From NCBI GenBank assembly GCA_903918315.1, contig CAIXEA010000128.1, positions 1-32,799 on the forward strand: a stretch of DNA of 32,799 nt, written 5' to 3'. The DNA is from an uncultured Acetobacteraceae bacterium. GTDB lineage: Bacteria > Pseudomonadota > Alphaproteobacteria > Acetobacterales > Acetobacteraceae. Positions 1-7,097 of the stretch are shown here, in pieces (position 1 is the stretch's first letter; each line of letters opens with the position of its first letter). The translations under genes were made by a program, and so were the position numbers. The notes under the pieces are model-generated. The model had not been told where the DNA came from, ran no database searches, and saw nothing but the letters and a program-made list of their open reading frames with translations.

Positions 1-58
1 CCAACACATCGGAAAAACGCATCCGACGGATCCCTTCGTGAATGCGTGCCCGGTCCAT
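1..58 (-). CDS. Transposase N-terminus (partial, runs off the window)
   Basis: On the minus strand an ATG at 58-56 opens a frame reading MDRARIHEGIRRMRFSDVL up to the window edge, preceded by a GAGGA/GGGG-rich stretch that can serve as ribosome binding site. This N-terminus resembles what I remember of ISNCY/IS1202-like transposases, which continue into a helix-turn-helix with an RRWRDR-type motif; that part is outside the window. The direct repeats just upstream (89-132) fit the subterminal repeats of such an element. Only 19 residues are visible, so the family call is recognition from memory. It could also be another helix-turn-helix protein. Confidence 0.5.
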   Translation of the reverse strand, partial: MDRARIHEGIRRMRFSDVL

Positions 59-88
59 CTGTGCCCCCGTTCCTCACAGGGCAGATGA

Positions 89-132
89 CCGGACACGTCA
101 CGAGCTACAAACACCGGACAGATCACGAGCTA
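89..132. repeat. Two 19-bp direct repeats, probable IS subterminal repeats
   Basis: CCGGACACGTCACGAGCTA at 89-107 is repeated as CCGGACAGATCACGAGCTA at 114-132, with about three mismatches and a 25-bp period (just over two helical turns). They lie immediately upstream of the putative transposase start. Spacing and position suggest transposase binding sites at an insertion sequence end. The outer IS boundary is not clear; it probably lies shortly after 132. Confidence 0.5.
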
Positions 133-197
133 GCCACACGGCAAACGGAGTTTGCTTGATCCCGAGGCATATTCCGGCCAAACTATGAATTGGTTCA

Positions 198-222
198 TGC
201 GGGCGGGGTCATCCCTCCCGCA
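198..222 (+). promoter_or_regulatory. Hairpin in the infC leader
   Basis: The segment has a six-base stem, TGCGGG at 198-203 and CCCGCA at 217-222, with further GGGG/CCC pairing inside. It ends about 23 bases before the infC ribosome binding site and would form in the infC leader RNA. There is no following T run, so it is not a classical terminator. It may influence leader stability or transcription of infC. No confident promoter was found between the IS end and infC. Confidence 0.35.
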
Positions 223-255
223 CGGACGTTCTGAAAACTTCGACAGGAGATACCC

Positions 256-792
256 ATAGCCAGAGGACCCATGGCCGCGGCCCCGTCACGTGACGGACCC
301 CGTGTGAACGAAGAGATCCGCTCCGCGCAGGTGCGGTTGATCGACCAGGACGGCGAGATGCAGGGAGTCATGAGCGCGCGCGATGCGATGCTGCGTGCCT
401 TCTCCGTTGGTCTCGATCTGCTGGAAATCAGCCCGAACGCTGATCCGCCGGTGTGCAAGATTTTGGACTTCGGAAAGTATAAATACGAACTCCAGAAAAA
501 GAAAAATGAGGCCAAGAAGAAGCAGAAGGTCATCGAGATCAAAGAGATCAAGGTGCGCCCGAATATTGATGAAAACGACTATCAGGTGAAAATGCGCGCC
601 ATGAAGTCATTCATCGAGGAAGGCGACAAGGTCAAAGTGACTCTGCGCTTCCGTGGCCGCGAAATGGCGCACCAGAACATTGGTATCCGCGTGCTGGAAC
701 GTATCCGGGCTGAGCTGGACCTGACCACCAAGGTCGAGCAGATGCCTCGTCTGGAAAACCGCCAGATGGTTATGGTTCTGTCGCCGAAGTAA
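256..792 (+). CDS. infC: Translation initiation factor IF-3, rare AUA start
   Basis: IF-3 binds the 30S subunit, prevents premature joining of 50S and checks the start codon. The protein shows the N-terminal domain ([14 protein letters not shown], then the FGKYKYE motif before a lysine-rich linker) and the C-terminal domain ([23 protein letters not shown]). The first ATG in frame is at 271. However, an AGGAGA box at 245-250 sits at ideal distance from an in-frame ATA at 256, giving an IARGPM N-terminus and 178 residues, the usual length. Rare start codons are characteristic of infC (AUU in E. coli), where they let IF-3 repress its own translation. I therefore prefer 256, with 271 as the alternative. 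The IS lies about 120 bases upstream, where thrS often lies in other genomes. Confidence 0.93.
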   Translation: MARGPMAAAPSRDGPRVNEEIRSAQVRLIDQDGEMQGVMSARDAMLRAFSVGLDLLEISPNADPPVCKILDFGKYKYELQKKKNEAKKKQKVIEIKEIKVRPNIDENDYQVKMRAMKSFIEEGDKVKVTLRFRGREMAHQNIGIRVLERIRAELDLTTKVEQMPRLENRQMVMVLSPK

Positions 793-815
793 ATTCCGGC
801 CTCGGCCCCCTCCCC

Positions 816-893
816 CGTCATCCCGGGCTTGTCCCGGGGGCCAATCGCGGCACACTGCTGACTTTGGTCCCCGGGACAAGCCCGGGGATGACG
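816..893. repeat. REP-like palindromic element, copy 1
   Basis: The left arm (816-842) and right arm (866-893) are near-perfect inverted repeats of about 27 bases built around CATCCCCGGGCTTGTCCCGG, with a 23-base spacer. The element fills the gap between infC and the next gene and could fold into a very stable hairpin in the infC mRNA 3' end. A related copy is at 5956-6035. Such elements are widespread in alphaproteobacterial intergenic DNA. It has no downstream T run, so any terminating role is unproven. Confidence 0.8.
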
Positions 894-915
894 TGCGGGG
901 CGAGGACACCATCCC

Positions 916-1722
916 ATGACCATCGAACGCGGTCTGGTCAAAACCAGCCTGGGCTATACGCATTACCGCGCCCTCGGCACCGGCCAGCCGGTGATGCTGT
1001 TCCACATCAACCAGCAATCCTCGGCGCTGATGGTGGAGCTGATGACCGCCCTCGCCGCCCAGGGCTTTCGCGCGGTGGCGATGGATTACCCCAGCCACGG
1101 CCATTCCGACCCCGTCCCGGGCCAGCCCGGCTTCACCGACTACGTCACCTGCGCCATCGCGGTGATGGATGCGCTGGGCATTCAAACGGCCCATGCCATG
1201 GGCGAAGCCGTCGGCGCCGGCGTTGCCGCGCACATCGCCAATTCTCACCCCGATCGGATCAAGAAGGTGGTGCTGATCAACTGCCCCTTCTCCCCCGAGC
1301 GCGGGCGAACGGCGGTGCATGTGACCGAGCTGAAATCGGGCTTACGGCCGGAGGATGAGTCGGGCTTCCCGCTGACCCGCACGCTGTCGTTCCTGCTGGA
1401 CAAGGACCCCGGCCATGCGCCGCTGCACCCGACCCAGTCCTGGATGGACCGCGTGAACACCGCCCAGATGGAAGTCGGCCGCAACCGCTGGCAGGCGGTC
1501 ACCGCGCTGGCGCAGTTCGCCATGGAAGACGGATTGAAGGCGCTGTGCCAGCCAACGCTGATCCTGTTGGGCGAGCATTTCTACTACGCCACATTCGTCG
1601 ATGAGATGCTGGCCCGGGTGCGCGATGTCCGCCACGAAATCCTGCCTGGCGGGCGTTTCTGCATGAGCTGGGAACGCGCGGAGGAAATCGCGGCGAAGGC
1701 GGCGGCGTTTTTGGCGGGGTAA
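916..1722 (+). CDS. Alpha/beta-hydrolase-fold protein lacking the catalytic triad
   Basis: The 268-residue protein has the strand order and spacing of the alpha/beta hydrolase fold: VMLFH after the N-terminal hairpin, VAMDYPSHGHSD near 54-64, a nucleophile-elbow segment HAMGEAVGAG near 93-102 and a C-terminal PGGRF near 244-248. The elbow normally reads G-x-S-x-G; here it is G96-E-A98-V-G100, so the nucleophile is alanine. The usual histidine after the last strand is replaced by Arg247, and no acid is obvious in GEHFYYATFVDEM. It is therefore probably not a conventional esterase or hydrolase; it may bind a ligand without hydrolysis or use other chemistry. It follows the palindromic element after infC and stands alone. 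The start at 916 directly follows the repeat; the ribosome binding site is weak. Confidence 0.8.
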   Translation: MTIERGLVKTSLGYTHYRALGTGQPVMLFHINQQSSALMVELMTALAAQGFRAVAMDYPSHGHSDPVPGQPGFTDYVTCAIAVMDALGIQTAHAMGEAVGAGVAAHIANSHPDRIKKVVLINCPFSPERGRTAVHVTELKSGLRPEDESGFPLTRTLSFLLDKDPGHAPLHPTQSWMDRVNTAQMEVGRNRWQAVTALAQFAMEDGLKALCQPTLILLGEHFYYATFVDEMLARVRDVRHEILPGGRFCMSWERAEEIAAKAAAFLAG

Positions 1723-1752
1723 CCGCCGCTTCGCTGAGTGCATGTCCGGTGC

Positions 1753-1770
1753 TGTCAGGCGCACCTGACA
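1753..1770. terminator. Hairpin downstream of the hydrolase-like gene
   Basis: TGTCAGG (1753-1759) pairs with CCTGACA (1764-1770) around a four-base loop, 30 bases after the stop codon at 1722. It directly abuts the dispersed repeat starting at 1772. A comparable hairpin adjoins the repeat copy near 12487. No T run follows, so a terminator role is inferred from position between convergent genes. Confidence 0.4.
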
Positions 1771-1771
1771 T

Positions 1772-1840
1772 GCTCTAAGCGATTGTTTGATCGCGTGATT
1801 CACGGCTCCGGTGAGTCCATCTTCGCCGATCACGCTCTAA
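1772..1840. repeat. Dispersed hairpin repeat, copy 1
   Basis: This copy of a roughly 68-bp intergenic element runs from GCTCTAAGCGATTG to CGATCACGCTCTAA. Outer arms GCGTGAT (1793-1799) and ATCACGC (1829-1835) pair, enclosing an inner GGTG-agtc-CATC hairpin. It differs at about five positions from copies at 12418 and 17355, which are identical to each other over 67 bp. Its right end supplies the TAG stop codon (1837-1839, complement) of the ABC ATPase gene. Confidence 0.85.
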
Positions 1841-2922
1841 CCCACCACCACCGCCGATGATGCCGCGAATGACAATCCCACGGTCTTGCCGGGGGCGACG
1901 ACATCCTCTGCCCCGCCGACGACACGCAGCACCAGATCGCCCACCCGCACGTCATAGCGCGCCGAACCGCCAAGAAAGCTGGCGGCGGTGACGGTGCCAT
2001 TCAGCAGAGGCTCATCGGCGAATACGATGCTCTCCGGCCGCACCGATACGGTGGTTGGCTGGCCATCCGCGGCGCCGGCGGGAAACAGGCAGCCGATGCG
2101 GGCACCATCGGTTAGCCGGACGGTGCCGATAGCACCGGGGGCGACGGCGCCGTCGCAGACGCCGGACAGCAGATTGGCCGCACCGATGAAGCTGGCGACG
2201 AACACATTGGCCGGGCGGAAGTAGATCTCCCGCGGGTTGCCCATCTGCACGATGCGGCCTTTCTCCATCACCGCGATCTGGTCCGACATGGCCAGCGCCT
2301 CACTCTGATCGTGCGTGACGTAAATGGTGGTGACGCCGATCTGCTGCTGGAGGCGGCGGAGCTCGATGCGCATTTCTTCGCGGAGCGCGGCATCGAGATT
2401 CGAGAGCGGCTCATCCAGCAGCAGCAGCTTGGGCCGATGCACGATGGCGCGGGCGAGTGCGACGCGCTGCTGCTGGCCGCCGGACAGGCGGGTGGCGGGG
2501 CGATCGCCGTAGCCGGCCAGCCCGACGGTGGCCAGGGCCTGCTCGACCAGGCTGCGTACTTCCTCCTGCCCGGGCCGGGCGCCTTTGGCGACGCGCAGGG
2601 GGAAGGCGATGTTCTCGAACACCGTCATATGCGGCCAGATGGCATAGGACTGGAAGACCATGCCGATACCGCGCTCATTCAACGGCACGGCGGTTTTCGA
2701 CGCGGAATCGAACAGCACCCGGTCGCCGACGGCGATGGTGCCGGCGTCCGGGCGCTCCAGCCCGGCGACGCAGCGGAGCGTGGTGGTTTTGCCGCAGCCG
2801 GATGGGCCCAGCAGGGTAAAGAAGGTGCCCTCGGGCAGGTCGAAGGAGACCTCCCGCACCCCGCCGGCCTGGGTGTCAAAGCGGTTGGCGTAGATCTTGG
2901 TGAGGTCACGCACGGTCAACAT
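1837..2922 (-). CDS. ABC importer ATPase, Fe(III)/polyamine type (FbpC/PotA-like)
   Basis: This cytoplasmic ATPase of 361 residues energises the permease encoded upstream. Walker A is GPSGCGKT at 39-46, the Q-loop glutamine is at 91, the signature LSGGQ at 146-150, Walker B LLLLDE at 166-171 and the switch histidine at 204. The C-terminal 120 residues fit a TOBE-type regulatory domain (VSVRPESI, GTVTAASFLGG). This matches the CUT1/FbpC/PotA group importing iron, polyamines, phosphonates or thiamine; the substrate cannot be read from the sequence. The gene starts three bases after the permease stop. Its TAG stop lies inside the terminus of a dispersed repeat. Confidence 0.93.
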   Translation of the reverse strand: MLTVRDLTKIYANRFDTQAGGVREVSFDLPEGTFFTLLGPSGCGKTTTLRCVAGLERPDAGTIAVGDRVLFDSASKTAVPLNERGIGMVFQSYAIWPHMTVFENIAFPLRVAKGARPGQEEVRSLVEQALATVGLAGYGDRPATRLSGGQQQRVALARAIVHRPKLLLLDEPLSNLDAALREEMRIELRRLQQQIGVTTIYVTHDQSEALAMSDQIAVMEKGRIVQMGNPREIYFRPANVFVASFIGAANLLSGVCDGAVAPGAIGTVRLTDGARIGCLFPAGAADGQPTTVSVRPESIVFADEPLLNGTVTAASFLGGSARYDVRVGDLVLRVVGGAEDVVAPGKTVGLSFAASSAVVVG

Positions 2923-2925
2923 GAG

Positions 2926-4638
2926 CTAATTTCCAAACACGTCGGTGCCGCCGCGGCGGCCTTGCGCGAAGAACAGGCAGGCGATGACGGTCATCAGCAC
3001 GGTCCAGATCAGGCCGAAGGCCGCCAGCTCCCCGCCCTGCCCGTTCACCCATTGGTCGAAGATCGACACGGCGATGACCTGCGAGCCGGGGCTGGCGAGC
3101 AGCACGGCGATGGCGAGTTCCTTGTTGGCGACCAGGAAGATGAACAGCCAGCCGGCGATGATGGCGGGTGAGAGCAGCGGCGCGACGATCCGGCGCAGCG
3201 TGGTCAGGGATCCGGCGCCGGCGACTCCGGCCGCTTCCTCCAGCTCATGATGCAGTTGCAACACGCCGGAATACACGTAGCGCATGCCGTAGGGCATGAA
3301 GCGGATCACGTAAGCGATGGCGATGATCCAGAGCGAGCCGTAGATGGGCAGCGGCACCCGCAGATAGACCTCCATCACCGCGACGCCGAGGCAGATGCCG
3401 GGGAAGACCAGCGACAGCGTGGCGAGCTGATCCAGCAGCCAGCCGCCGGGGCCGCGGCGGGCGGCGATCCAGCCGGCCAGCGCGGTGATGGCCATGATGA
3501 AGGTGGCGGCGGCGGCGGCGACCATCAGGCTGTTGGTGGCGAGCTCCACATAGCCGGGGGCGGTGAAGACGGTGCGGAAGTTCTTCAGCGTCAGCATCGA
3601 CAGGCCGGCGACGCTGAAGCCGCGCAGGAAGGGCAGCAGCGACATCCACAGCAAGGTCAGCATCGGCAGCACCAGCACGATGCAGAAATTGGCGATGATG
3701 ATGGCCCCGGCGATCCAGCGCCCGGCGCCGAGGTCGAAGGGCCTCGGGCGGAAACCCTTGCCGGTGACGGAGTGGTATTTCTCCGCGTTTTTCGAAAGCC
3801 GGCTGTAGAAATACAGCAGCACGGCGACGATCACGACCATCACCACCGAGAAGGCGGCGGCATAGCCGAGGTCGGGGGGGACGACGATCGTCGCCTCATA
3901 GACATCGGTGGTCAGCACGTAGATGCGGCCGGGCATGCCGACCAGGGCCGGGACCTCGAACCCGCCGATTGCGCGGATGAAGACGAACAGGGCCAGGGCC
4001 AGAATGGCGGGCATGGCCAGCGGCAGTGATACCCGGCGCAGGGTTTGCAGCACGGTGGCGCCGCTCATGCGCGCGGCTTCCTCCATATCGGCATTGGCGG
4101 CGCGGAAGGTGCTGCCGAGCAGCAGGAAGACCAGCGGCGACCAGAGAAAGCCCTCGATCAGGATCATCCCGGCCATGGAGTTCACGTTGAACAGATTGGC
4201 CGTGCCGCCGGTGAGCGTGCGGTAGGCATCGTTCAGCGGCCCGATCTTACCCAGCAGGAACAGCCAGGCGATCACATGCAGAATGTAGGGCGTGCCGAGG
4301 GAGATGATGGTCGCGAGATAGGCCAGGATTTTGAAGGGCGCGTTGGTGCGCTCCACCAGCCAGGCCAGCACGCCGCCGACGATCAACGAAAGCGCGGTGC
4401 TGCCGGCGGCGAAGACGAGGCTGTTCCAGATGCTGCGCAGCGCGTCCTTGTCGGTGAACAGCTTTCCGAAGTGCGCCAGGGTGAAGCCGGTGACGTCACC
4501 GATCGCGTCAGTGGTGGTGATGCTGTCTTGCAGCAGGATCCATAGCGGGGGGAGCATCAGGACGGCCAGCACAAGGCCGACCAGCGCCGCGATGACGCGG
4601 CGCATATCCTGGCGCGCCCATGCCAGCGCCCTGTTCAT
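2926..4638 (-). CDS. ABC importer permease, two fused membrane domains (FbpB-like)
   Basis: The 570-residue inner-membrane protein carries two BPD-type permease domains in one chain, with about twelve hydrophobic segments. Each half has an EAA coupling loop, EEAARMSGATVLQTLRR in the first and EEAAGVAGAGSLTTLRR in the second, so one chain replaces the usual pair. This is the FbpB layout. I chose the ATG at 4638 because GAAGGAC lies 7-8 bases upstream; an in-frame ATG at 4662 would add eight residues but lacks a good binding site. It is translated with the ATPase (three-base gap). The two binding proteins at 6078-8134 are probably its partners, separated from it by vapBC and a GFA gene. Confidence 0.92.
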   Translation of the reverse strand: MNRALAWARQDMRRVIAALVGLVLAVLMLPPLWILLQDSITTTDAIGDVTGFTLAHFGKLFTDKDALRSIWNSLVFAAGSTALSLIVGGVLAWLVERTNAPFKILAYLATIISLGTPYILHVIAWLFLLGKIGPLNDAYRTLTGGTANLFNVNSMAGMILIEGFLWSPLVFLLLGSTFRAANADMEEAARMSGATVLQTLRRVSLPLAMPAILALALFVFIRAIGGFEVPALVGMPGRIYVLTTDVYEATIVVPPDLGYAAAFSVVMVVIVAVLLYFYSRLSKNAEKYHSVTGKGFRPRPFDLGAGRWIAGAIIIANFCIVLVLPMLTLLWMSLLPFLRGFSVAGLSMLTLKNFRTVFTAPGYVELATNSLMVAAAAATFIMAITALAGWIAARRGPGGWLLDQLATLSLVFPGICLGVAVMEVYLRVPLPIYGSLWIIAIAYVIRFMPYGMRYVYSGVLQLHHELEEAAGVAGAGSLTTLRRIVAPLLSPAIIAGWLFIFLVANKELAIAVLLASPGSQVIAVSIFDQWVNGQGGELAAFGLIWTVLMTVIACLFFAQGRRGGTDVFGN

Positions 4639-4725
4639 GGTGGTGTCCTTCGCGTTTCCCATTTGGGCATTTCATGCCAAATATGCTGATCGTTGCGGTC
4701 AGCCAAAAGGCGCTGTGATTGTGTT

Positions 4726-5133
4726 TCAGGGCGGCATCCGAGCAAATCGTGGCCGCTGGCTCCCGTCAAGCATCCAAAGCTGGGCGTGATCGCAGAACAC
4801 TTCCATCGTAGGGGCGAACACTGTTGCATCGTCCAATGTGCCCACCAGCACAGCCATACTGCCCGGTCGAGCCGCTGACTGGCTGAACACCCCGGAACCG
4901 CAATGCGGGCAGAAGCGACGATGGAGAATCTGTCCTGACCCGCCCGGCCTGTCGAACGTTTTCAAGGTGCCTTGTATGCTGACGGCACTGGTGGGAAAGC
5001 TCATGAACGGTTCGAATGCGGAACCGGTATGGCGCTGACAGTCCTTGCAGTGACATAGCCCACTCCGCGTTGGTTCCGCAGTTATGGTGTAACGAACCTG
5101 TCCGCAAAGGCATCCACCCGTGACGTTGGCCAT
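4726..5133 (-). CDS. GFA-family (Mss4-like fold) zinc-binding protein
   Basis: This is a small protein of 135 residues with the zinc ligands of the GFA family: C8-L-C10-G, the C27-H-C29-K-D-C32 cluster and C75-P-H-C78-G. Members include glutathione-dependent formaldehyde-activating enzyme and the S-(hydroxymethyl)glutathione synthase group, but most are uncharacterised, so I name only the family. AGGAGGGGGCC immediately precedes the ATG at 5133. It begins 18 bases after the vapC stop, so it is probably co-transcribed with the toxin-antitoxin pair. An 87-base gap separates it from the permease gene downstream. Confidence 0.9.
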   Translation of the reverse strand: MANVTGGCLCGQVRYTITAEPTRSGLCHCKDCQRHTGSAFEPFMSFPTSAVSIQGTLKTFDRPGGSGQILHRRFCPHCGSGVFSQSAARPGSMAVLVGTLDDATVFAPTMEVFCDHAQLWMLDGSQRPRFARMPP

Positions 5134-5151
5134 GGCCCCCTCCTGGTTTTT

Positions 5152-5604
5152 TTATTGCAATCCGGTTTGGGATGATACCCGCCGATCAGGATTTCTGCTA
5201 TCCTCAGGCGGGCCAATCACATCAATCGTTGGGAAATAGTCGCGATACCGCCTCACATCGCGGGTCAACAGCGGCCAACCCGACACGGCGGCGTGGGCGC
5301 CGATAAAGAAATCGGGCAGCACACCGGTTCGCATGCCACCACGGGTACGGTATTGTCGAAACGCCTTCGCCGCCAGAAAAAGCGCCGGGCGGGGAACCGG
5401 TTCCAGCCGCAACCCCATGCCTGAGACCAGATCGTCCAGCGCCTCTATGGCCGGATAGCCGGCCGCCAGTTCGGCATAAACGATATCGTTAATGGCCAAA
5501 GGGCCGGCTATGGCCGCCATTTCCAGATTCCGCAGCGACCACTCGGCCCAGCTTGCGTCGGCCAGTACGACATCAAGAATGACGTTGGTGTCGACCAGCG
5601 TCAT
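5152..5604 (-). CDS. vapC: VapC-type PIN-domain ribonuclease toxin
   Basis: The protein of 150 residues has the acidic residues of a PIN-domain nuclease: D5 in LVDTN, E45 in VYAEL, D98 in VLPDFFIGAHA and D116 in LLTRD. PIN toxins cleave tRNA or rRNA in a metal-dependent way and are held inactive by the partner antitoxin. The ATG at 5604 directly follows the antitoxin stop codon with no gap, the usual coupling of antitoxin before toxin. The C-terminal 20 residues after VIGPPED are polar and probably disordered. Confidence 0.93.
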   Translation of the reverse strand: MTLVDTNVILDVVLADASWAEWSLRNLEMAAIAGPLAINDIVYAELAAGYPAIEALDDLVSGMGLRLEPVPRPALFLAAKAFRQYRTRGGMRTGVLPDFFIGAHAAVSGWPLLTRDVRRYRDYFPTIDVIGPPEDSRNPDRRVSSQTGLQ

Positions 5605-5847
5605 TCATGCCTCGCCACGCGTCAGAGCCATGATGTCATCGGTGGTCATGTTGGATTGAAGGGTGCCGGTAAACCGGGCGAAGCGGCTGGTTTCACGCTG
5701 CGGCCCGACAGCCGCGCCGGCTTTGCGCACGATGATGTCCCCGCTCGGCCCCAAGGTGAACTCGACCTTGCTGCCGGGTCCAATGTCGAGCAGTTCGCGG
5801 ATGGCTTTGGGGATGGTGACCTGACCTTTGGTGGTGATGGCGTTCAT
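5605..5847 (-). CDS. vapB: VapB-type antitoxin, AbrB/MazE-like swapped-hairpin fold
   Basis: The 80-residue protein starts MNAITTKGQVTIPKAIRELL, the signature of the AbrB/SpoVT DNA-binding fold, followed by KVEFTLGPSGDIIVRKA. The C-terminal part (FARFTGTLQSNMTTDDIMALTRGEA) would wrap the VapC partner. I chose the ATG at 5847 because GAGG lies six bases upstream and the AbrB fold begins there; the longer ORF from 5868 would run through the operator palindrome. The protein and toxin complex normally represses its own promoter through such an operator. Confidence 0.92.
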   Translation of the reverse strand: MNAITTKGQVTIPKAIRELLDIGPGSKVEFTLGPSGDIIVRKAGAAVGPQRETSRFARFTGTLQSNMTTDDIMALTRGEA

Positions 5848-5857
5848 GGCGAACCTC

Positions 5858-5887
5858 GGTAATACCATGCCACATTATGGTATTACC
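5858..5887. promoter_or_regulatory. vapBC operator, perfect 11-bp inverted repeat
   Basis: GGTAATACCAT (5858-5868) and ATGGTATTACC (5877-5887) are perfect inverted repeats around an eight-base spacer, 10 bases upstream of the vapB start codon. AbrB-type antitoxins bind such palindromes over their own promoters. The AT-rich arms stand out in GC-rich surroundings. That VapB binds here is inferred from position and symmetry. Confidence 0.8.
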
Positions 5888-5955
5888 CATTTGGATTCAA
5901 CAGACGCAACACCCTGGCGTAGAGTGGTCACATACGCCGCACCCAGGCCAAACCC

Positions 5956-6035
5956 CGCCATCCCCAGGCTTGTCCAGGGGACCCATCGCGGCATGGGCGG
6001 ACACCTTGGTCCCCGGGACAAGCCCGGGGTTATCG
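5956..6035. repeat. REP-like palindromic element, copy 2
   Basis: The left arm at 5956-5983 and right arm at 6008-6035 (GGTCCCCGGGACAAGCCCGG) are inverted repeats of the same family as 816-893, with more divergence in the left arm. It fills most of the 190-base gap between vapB and the second binding-protein gene, which otherwise holds only the operator. Confidence 0.75.
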
Positions 6036-6077
6036 AACATGTGCCCAATGCAATCCCGCCGACACCCGGGGTCCGCC

Positions 6078-7097
6078 TTACCGGAACAGTTCGTGGTACA
6101 GCGCCACCCATTTCGGCAGGTCATCGCGTGCCATGTCGGGGGTCACGACATTGACCTTGAAGCCGCCCGCCTCGGGCTTGTTCTCCGGCACCTTCGCGGC
6201 GATCCGCGGGCTGGCCGGCAGATAGTCGTTGTCGGCCAGCACTTTCTGGCCCTCATCGGACAGCATGAACTCGGTGAACAGCCGCGCCGCGGCCGGATGC
6301 GGGGAGTCCCTGACGATGCTGATCAGGCTCATGGACTGCAACAGCGGCTCCATCTTCAGCCATTTCACCGGCGCGCCCTGACCGATGCTGATGGTCGCAT
6401 GATAATTCAGGATCATGACCGATAGCGGGTATTCGCCCGACACCACCTTATCCAGCACCACCCGCTGGGCGGCGGGGATCACCACAGGCTCCTGCTTCGC
6501 GAAAGCGCGGAGGTAGGCCATCCCCTTCTCCTGCCCCATCGTGGTCAGGATGTTATAAATGAACCCCGGAGGCCCGCCGGGCGTGAGGTCGTAGGTCCAG
6601 GCGATCTGGCCCTTCCAGCGGGGGTTCAGCAGGTCGTCATAGGTTTTCGGCACATCGTCCGGCTTGACCACGTTGGTGTTCACCGCCGCCGTCCAATAAA
6701 ACAGGTTCAGCGCGGTCCAGTGGCCGTTCGTGTCGCGCAACACCTGCGGCCATTCGGCGGCCTGCCGGGGGCGGTAATCGGCCACCAGATTGGCATCCTC
6801 CAGCAGGAATACGGTGTTGGAGCCATCGAACAGGTCCGCCTGCACCCGCCGGGCGCGGGCCTCATTGCGGATCTTCAGCGCCACGTCAGACGATGTGGCG
6901 CGGGAATACTGCACCTTGATGCCGGGATATTTGCGCTCGAACGCCTCACTCATGGGGCGGACGATCTGGTTCACGATCAACGTGCTATACCAAACCACCG
7001 TCCCCTCTTTCTTCGCCGCCTCGACGAGCGCCGGATCGGGCTCCGCCGCCCGGACAACGCCCGAGAGCAGCAACAGAACAGCCAGCAGGGTTTTCAT
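6078..7097 (-). CDS. ABC extracellular solute-binding protein (second of two)
   Basis: This periplasmic binding protein of 339 residues begins with a signal peptide, MKTLLAVLLLLSGVVRAAEP, likely cut after the alanine pair. The mature part begins with DPALVEAAKKEGTVVWYS, typical of family 1/6 Fe(III)- or polyamine-type binding proteins. Later landmarks are FERKYPGIKVQYSR, AVNTNVV, DLLNPRWKGQIAW and FMLSDEGQKVLADNDYLP. It is a clear paralogue of the protein encoded just upstream, and its ATG overlaps that gene's stop by four bases (7094-7097), so both are co-translated. Its permease and ATPase are probably 2926-4638 and 1837-2922. Ligand unknown. Confidence 0.93.
   Translation of the reverse strand: MKTLLAVLLLLSGVVRAAEPDPALVEAAKKEGTVVWYSTLIVNQIVRPMSEAFERKYPGIKVQYSRATSSDVALKIRNEARARRVQADLFDGSNTVFLLEDANLVADYRPRQAAEWPQVLRDTNGHWTALNLFYWTAAVNTNVVKPDDVPKTYDDLLNPRWKGQIAWTYDLTPGGPPGFIYNILTTMGQEKGMAYLRAFAKQEPVVIPAAQRVVLDKVVSGEYPLSVMILNYHATISIGQGAPVKWLKMEPLLQSMSLISIVRDSPHPAAARLFTEFMLSDEGQKVLADNDYLPASPRIAAKVPENKPEAGGFKVNVVTPDMARDDLPKWVALYHELFR

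Noticed and set aside
3247-4029. A 260-residue frame on the plus strand
   Set aside because: It is a shadow of the permease gene, rich in His/Gln/Gly/Asp from GC-biased antisense codons.
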